Shown here one piece after another: positions 16,065 through 19,652 of a stretch of 19,652 nt of DNA (positions within the stretch are counted from its first letter, which is position 1; every line of letters starts with the position of its first letter). Where the stretch lies: positions 21,377-41,028 of the forward strand of contig HF990403.1 in the NCBI GenBank assembly GCA_000432775.1, written 5' to 3'. The notes under the pieces are model-generated. The model was not told where the DNA came from and made no database searches. It saw nothing but the letters and a program-made list of their open reading frames with translations. Source of the stretch: Alistipes sp. CAG:831. GTDB taxonomy: Bacteria > Bacteroidota > Bacteroidia > Bacteroidales > UBA932. A program made the translations under genes and the position numbers.

Positions 16065-17379
16065 CCTTCAGCCGGTCTCCGGTGCTTGCCGAACCGTATT
16101 CCATGACGGCCTCATACTGCCTGCCGCCGTATTCTACCTTACCTGAAGGACACATTTCGGTGGCAGCCGTAACTTCTTGTCCCACACATCCTGCGATGGA
16201 GCCGGTCTCCACTCCTACCCAGCCTTCGTCTCCCTTGAGCTCGGTCTTCTGAGCGATATAGGAGAATGACTTTTTAGGGAAGAGCTTGGATGCGCCCCAG
16301 ATGGACAGAATCAGGGCCAGGACGGTGGATACCAGGACTATGGCGCAGGGGGTGAGGATGACCTGAAGGTTGAGGTGTCCTTCGAAATACAGGAGGTCAT
16401 TGTCCACCATTGCGAATATGAGGGCCCCGAGGGAGAGGATGGCTCCGATGATGCCCGCCACTCCGAATCCCGGCGTGACGAATATCTCCACCCCGAGCAG
16501 GATCAGTCCTATTACGAACATCACTATCTCCCAGTTCATGGCCAGGCCGTGGATGTACAGGGGCGAGAAATAGAGCACTGCCCCGAGAATTGCTATGATG
16601 GACGGCAGCCCGAGTCCGGGGGACTGCACCTCGAAGTAGATGCCTCCGATGATCATCATCAGGAAAATTCCCTGCAGGACCGGGGACATCATGAAGAGGA
16701 TGAACCTCTCGAGAGGAGACAGTTCCTGATGGATTATCTCACATTCTTCCAGTCCGATATGCTCCACTACCTCATCTATTGATTCGGCCTTGCCCTCGCA
16801 GTAGCGGGCCTCTATCGCCTCGTCCGGGGTGAAGCTGAGGACCCCCGCCGTATCCACCATTTTCTCCGCTATGGCAGGGTCCCTGAACCAGGTGCCGTCT
16901 GCCCTCCTCCCGTGGGCCTCGGCGGTGGAGCGCATCATCCCGCGCATGAAGGACTGGTATTTGTCCGGCATCACCTCCCCGTTCTGATTGACTACCGTAG
17001 CGGCCCCCATCGATGCCCCGGGCCTCATGTATATCGAGTCACAGGCTATGGATATCAGGGCTCCTGCGGAGGCGGCCTGCAGGTCCACGAAGGCCACTAC
17101 CGGGACAGGCGCATGAAGGATGGCCTTGCGCATGCTGTCGGCGGCATCGACTGCCCCGCCGTAAGTATCCAGATGCAGGATGATGTAGTCCGCTCCCTTG
17201 GCCTGCGCGTCCTCCAGTCCGAGACTGAGCTTGCGCATGGAGGAGTTGTCGATATTCTGCCTGATCTCTATTACGTAGACAGTATCTTTGCCGTGTTTTT
17301 CCTGGGGATATGCCGAAACGGCTGAAAAATAACTGATAAATGCCCCTATGGCGACTAGTGTGACAAGTATTTTTTTCAT
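16015..17379 (-). CDS. nfeD: Long-form NfeD membrane-bound ClpP-class serine protease
   Basis: A 454-residue NfeD-family protein. A signal peptide covers about residues 1-23. The ClpP-like protease domain (about 32-230) has the presumed catalytic Ser104 in QAASAGALISIA and Lys140 in MPDKYQSF, corresponding to the Ser-Lys dyad of archaeal 1510-N protease. Transmembrane segments fill about 245-385, and a C-terminal soluble OB-fold (NfeDC) covers about 395-454 (GWVGVETGSIAG, GRQYEAVMEYG). Relatives are linked to membrane quality control, often with stomatin-like partners; no stomatin gene is in view. The frame opens at 17421, but the ATG at 17379 directly precedes the signal peptide and is preferred. 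It is divergent from carA and convergent with ispG, overlapping it by 50 bp with no visible terminator. Confidence 0.9.
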   Translation of the reverse strand: MKKILVTLVAIGAFISYFSAVSAYPQEKHGKDTVYVIEIRQNIDNSSMRKLSLGLEDAQAKGADYIILHLDTYGGAVDAADSMRKAILHAPVPVVAFVDLQAASAGALISIACDSIYMRPGASMGAATVVNQNGEVMPDKYQSFMRGMMRSTAEAHGRRADGTWFRDPAIAEKMVDTAGVLSFTPDEAIEARYCEGKAESIDEVVEHIGLEECEIIHQELSPLERFILFMMSPVLQGIFLMMIIGGIYFEVQSPGLGLPSIIAILGAVLYFSPLYIHGLAMNWEIVMFVIGLILLGVEIFVTPGFGVAGIIGAILSLGALIFAMVDNDLLYFEGHLNLQVILTPCAIVLVSTVLALILSIWGASKLFPKKSFSYIAQKTELKGDEGWVGVETGSIAGCVGQEVTAATEMCPSGKVEYGGRQYEAVMEYGSASTGDRLKVIRAEGGRLYCVRLSQ

Positions 17380-17398
17380 CTGCGGACTTTTTGTACCA

Positions 17399-17406
17399 CA
17401 AAGATA
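17399..17406 (-). promoter_or_regulatory. Candidate -7 box for nfeD
   Basis: Read on the minus strand this is TATCTTTG, a TAnnTTTG match 19 nt upstream of the chosen nfeD ATG, predicting a leader of about 14 nt. No good -33 TTTG is found at the usual distance (a TTTG lies only 12 nt upstream). The box coincides with the place where the -33 element of the divergent carA promoter would lie. Confidence 0.5.
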
Positions 17407-17428
17407 AGGCAGAAACGGCAAATTTTTC

Positions 17429-17436
17429 TAATTTTG
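17429..17436 (+). promoter_or_regulatory. Candidate -7 box for carAB
   Basis: TAATTTTG, followed by C, matches the Bacteroidetes -7 consensus and ends 11 nt before the carA ATG at 17448, predicting a leader of only about 5 nt. No clear -33 TTTG is present about 19 nt upstream. The leader is too short for an attenuator or riboswitch of the kind used for pyrimidine genes in other phyla, so any control should act on initiation. Confidence 0.55.
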
Positions 17437-17447
17437 CATTCTTAGAT

Positions 17448-18518
17448 ATGAAAGAAGCAGTATTACATCTCGGAAAAGACTTTGCAGTCAAAGGATTTTC
17501 CTTCGGTTATGAGGACCGTGCCGACGGAGAGGTGGTATTCAACACCGCTATGGTCGGCTATCCCGAGTCCCTCACCGACCCCTCCTATTCGGGTCAGATA
17601 TTATGTGTAACCTACCCTCTTGTAGGCAACTACGGAGTTCCTGAAGAGAAGACGGCCGACGGTATTTCCGTCAACTTCGAGTCCGACCGGATTCACGTCC
17701 GGGGCCTGATCATCTCCGACTATTCCTTCAAGTACAGCCACTGGAGCGCGGTCAAGAGCCTGGACGAATGGCTCAAGGAGTACCGCATCCCGGGCATCTT
17801 CGGAGTGGATACGAGGGAGATCACCAAGATTCTCCGTGAACAGGGCTCCATGCCCGGCTGCATCGTGCCGGAAGGTTTCGAGGTACCGGAGACACTTTAC
17901 GACCCGGGCTCGGAAAACCAGGTGGCCATAGTCAGCTGCAAGGAGGTGATCCGTTACGGCAACCCTGAGGGGAAGAAAGTAGTGCTGCTCGACTGCGGAG
18001 TCAAGAACAACATCCTCCGCTGCCTCCTCCGCTCCGGCGACATCGAGGTCATCCGCGTACCCTGGGACTATGATTTCAATACCATGGACTACGACGGCCT
18101 GTTCATCTCCAACGGTCCCGGTAACCCCGAGTACTGCGGCGAGGCCGTCCGTCACATTCAGGCCGCCATGGCCGCCGGGAAGCCGATTTTCGGCATCTGC
18201 ATGGGCAACCAGCTGCTGGCCAAGGCCGGAGGCGCATCTACCTTCAAGCTCAAATACGGCCACCGCAGCCACAACCAGCCCGTGCGCCTCGTAGGCACCG
18301 ACCGTTGCTACGTCACCTCCCAGAACCACGGCTATGCGGTGGACGGGGATACTCTCGGCGCTGACTGGGAACCCCTCTTCATCAACATGAACGACGGCAC
18401 CAACGAGGGCCTGCGGCACAAGAGCGGCCGTTTCTTCTCGGTACAGTTCCACCCCGAGGCCTCCAGCGGTCCTACCGATACCGAATTCCTCTTTGACAAA
18501 TTCATTAAAATGCTGTAG
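17448..18518 (+). CDS. carA: Carbamoyl-phosphate synthase small (glutaminase) subunit
   Basis: A 356-residue glutamine amidotransferase subunit feeding ammonia to CarB for pyrimidine and arginine synthesis. The N-terminal CPSase domain (about 1-150) includes EVVFNTAMVGYPESLTDPSY. The class I glutaminase domain has nucleophile Cys251 in FGICMGNQ and the His335/Glu337 pair in QFHPEA. All three catalytic residues are present; the usual GICLGHQ reads GICMGNQ, with Asn where His is common. Motifs such as HNQP, TSQNHGYAVD, ADWEPLFIN and FFSVQFHPEA recall the eukaryotic CAD/CPS1 glutaminase more than E. coli CarA. The frame opens at 17391, but that extension spans both core promoters, so the ATG at 17448 is used. 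carB follows 5 bp later. Confidence 0.95.
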   Translation: MKEAVLHLGKDFAVKGFSFGYEDRADGEVVFNTAMVGYPESLTDPSYSGQILCVTYPLVGNYGVPEEKTADGISVNFESDRIHVRGLIISDYSFKYSHWSAVKSLDEWLKEYRIPGIFGVDTREITKILREQGSMPGCIVPEGFEVPETLYDPGSENQVAIVSCKEVIRYGNPEGKKVVLLDCGVKNNILRCLLRSGDIEVIRVPWDYDFNTMDYDGLFISNGPGNPEYCGEAVRHIQAAMAAGKPIFGICMGNQLLAKAGGASTFKLKYGHRSHNQPVRLVGTDRCYVTSQNHGYAVDGDTLGADWEPLFINMNDGTNEGLRHKSGRFFSVQFHPEASSGPTDTEFLFDKFIKML

Positions 18519-18523
18519 ACATC

Positions 18524-19652
18524 ATGATCGACACCAGTATAAAGAAAGTCCTGCTCCTGGGTTCCGGAGCCCTTAAAATCGGTGAGGCCGGCGAATTTGA
18601 CTATTCCGGCTCCCAGGCCCTCAAGGCCATGCGCGAGGAAGGCATAGAGACTATCCTGATCAATCCCAATATCGCTACTGTCCAGACATCGGAGGGTATT
18701 GCCGACAAGATATATTTTCTCCCGGTAACCCCCTTCTTTGTGGAGGCAGTTATCAAGAAGGAGCAGCCTCAGGGCATTCTCCTGGCATTCGGAGGACAGA
18801 CCGCGCTGAACTGCGGAGTGGCCCTTTACCGTGACGGCATCCTGGAAAAATACGGACTGAAGGTACTCGGTACCCCCGTCCAGGCGATTATGGACACCGA
18901 GGACCGCGAGCTCTTCGTCAAGAAGCTCGACGAGATTCACGTCAAGTCGATCAAGAGTCATGCCGTGAACAACATCGAGGACGCCCTCGCGGCAGCCTCC
19001 GAGCTCGGATATCCGGTGATTCTCCGCGCCGCCTATGCTCTCGGCGGTCTCGGCAGCGGATTCTGCGACAATCCCGATGAACTTATCAAGCTGGGAGAGA
19101 AAGCCTTCTCCTACTCACCTCAAGTACTGGTCGAGAAGTCGCTCAAGGGCTGGAAGGAGATAGAGTACGAGGTGGTGCGCGACCGTTTCGACAACTGCAT
19201 CACGGTCTGCAACATGGAGAACTTCGACCCGCTCGGAATCCATACCGGCGAGAGTATCGTGGTCGCTCCCTCCCAGACCCTCACCAACCATGAGTACAAC
19301 CTGCTCCGCGAGCTCTCGATAAGGATCGTCCGCCACGTGGGCATCGTCGGTGAGTGCAACGTGCAGTTCGCCTTCGACCCCAATTCCGAGGACTACCGCG
19401 TCATCGAGGTCAACGCCCGTCTGAGCCGTTCCTCGGCACTGGCATCTAAAGCGACCGGCTATCCCCTCGCCTTCGTGGCCGCCAAGCTCGGCTTAGGCTA
19501 CGGCCTGTTCGAGCTGAAGAACTCCATCACCAAGACCACTCCTGCATTCTTCGAGCCCGCCCTGGACTACGTGGTCTGCAAGATTCCCCGCTGGGACCTC
19601 TCCAAGTTCCACGGAGTCTCCCGCGAGATCGGCAGCAGCATGAAGAGCGTCG
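18524..19652 (+). CDS. carB: Carbamoyl-phosphate synthase large subunit, N-terminal part
   Basis: The first 376 codons of the ATP-grasp subunit, which makes carboxyphosphate and carbamoyl phosphate from bicarbonate, ammonia and two ATP. The gene is cut by the right edge; family members have about 1,070 residues. The first biotin-carboxylase-like half is visible: LGSGALKIGEAGEFDYSGSQ (12-31), INPNIATVQTSEG, FGGQTALNCGV, then the ATP-grasp segments ILRAAYALGGLGSGF, ENFDPLGIHTGESIVVAPSQ and VIEVNARLSRSSALASKATG. These are intact and closely follow the wording of animal and fungal CPSases. It is 5 bp after carA, forming the standard carAB pair. Nothing can be said about the second half or the allosteric domain. 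Confidence 0.96.
   Translation, partial: MIDTSIKKVLLLGSGALKIGEAGEFDYSGSQALKAMREEGIETILINPNIATVQTSEGIADKIYFLPVTPFFVEAVIKKEQPQGILLAFGGQTALNCGVALYRDGILEKYGLKVLGTPVQAIMDTEDRELFVKKLDEIHVKSIKSHAVNNIEDALAAASELGYPVILRAAYALGGLGSGFCDNPDELIKLGEKAFSYSPQVLVEKSLKGWKEIEYEVVRDRFDNCITVCNMENFDPLGIHTGESIVVAPSQTLTNHEYNLLRELSIRIVRHVGIVGECNVQFAFDPNSEDYRVIEVNARLSRSSALASKATGYPLAFVAAKLGLGYGLFELKNSITKTTPAFFEPALDYVVCKIPRWDLSKFHGVSREIGSSMKSV

Noticed and set aside
17380..17447. Considered a pyrimidine-type attenuator or riboswitch before carAB.
   Set aside because: The predicted leader is only a few bases, with no hairpin or leader peptide.
1..19652. Looked for tRNA/rRNA genes, CRISPR arrays, insertion sequences, phage genes and direct repeats.
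   Set aside because: Coding density is nearly complete, gaps are at most about 100 bp, and no repeat array, transposase, integrase or RNA-gene pattern was seen.

Overview
This window looks like a stretch of chromosome from an anaerobic, fairly GC-rich member of the Bacteroidetes (Bacteroidales; composition closer to an Alistipes/Rikenellaceae-like genome than to Bacteroides itself). The lineage call rests on several observations. There are TAnnTTTG-type -7 boxes in front of the genes that begin transcription units. No Shine-Dalgarno sequence is visible in front of any start I examined. There is a Bacteroidetes-style Ig-like lipoprotein next to a PorT-like outer-membrane barrel, and an IspG that carries a piece of the extra domain known from Bacteroidetes and plants. 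HydG, a flavodiiron protein and a PPi-type phosphofructokinase all point to anaerobic metabolism. Gene density is very high and no gap exceeds about 100 bp. I see no rRNA, tRNA, CRISPR array, insertion sequence, phage gene or obvious recent transfer.

Layout. (1) 1-4158, minus strand: an apparent sugar-use operon reads leftwards, with a PPi-type phosphofructokinase, a cytoplasmic GH13 glycosidase and a NahK-like sugar kinase spaced 2 and 17 bp apart. The N-terminal part of rarA follows 43 bp later and is cut by the window edge. (2) 4259-9836, plus strand: ligA, a flavodiiron flavoprotein (fprA), a YihY/BrkB-type membrane protein overlapping fprA by 17 bp, and hydG. (3) 9858-16064, plus strand: a long RelA/SpoT enzyme, an Ig-like lipoprotein, an outer-membrane beta-barrel and ispG, joined by gaps of 5, -4 and 2 bp. 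(4) 16015-17379, minus strand: a long-form NfeD membrane serine protease whose 3' end overlaps ispG by 50 bp. (5) 17448-19652, plus strand: carA and the 5' part of carB.

How the parts fit together. Most genes are housekeeping: repair (rarA, ligA), stringent response, isoprenoid synthesis and carbamoyl phosphate synthesis. The more distinctive items are the pfk-GH13-kinase operon, the flavodiiron/HydG neighbourhood, an envelope protein pair between rel and ispG, and an IspG whose extra domain looks internally shortened. The CarAB pair has motifs closer to the animal/fungal enzyme than to the E. coli one. Two divergent intergenic regions (pfk/ligA and nfeD/carA) have interleaved core promoters. 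I found no convincing new multi-gene system such as a defence, toxin or mobile module; the interest lies in the individual points listed in the findings.
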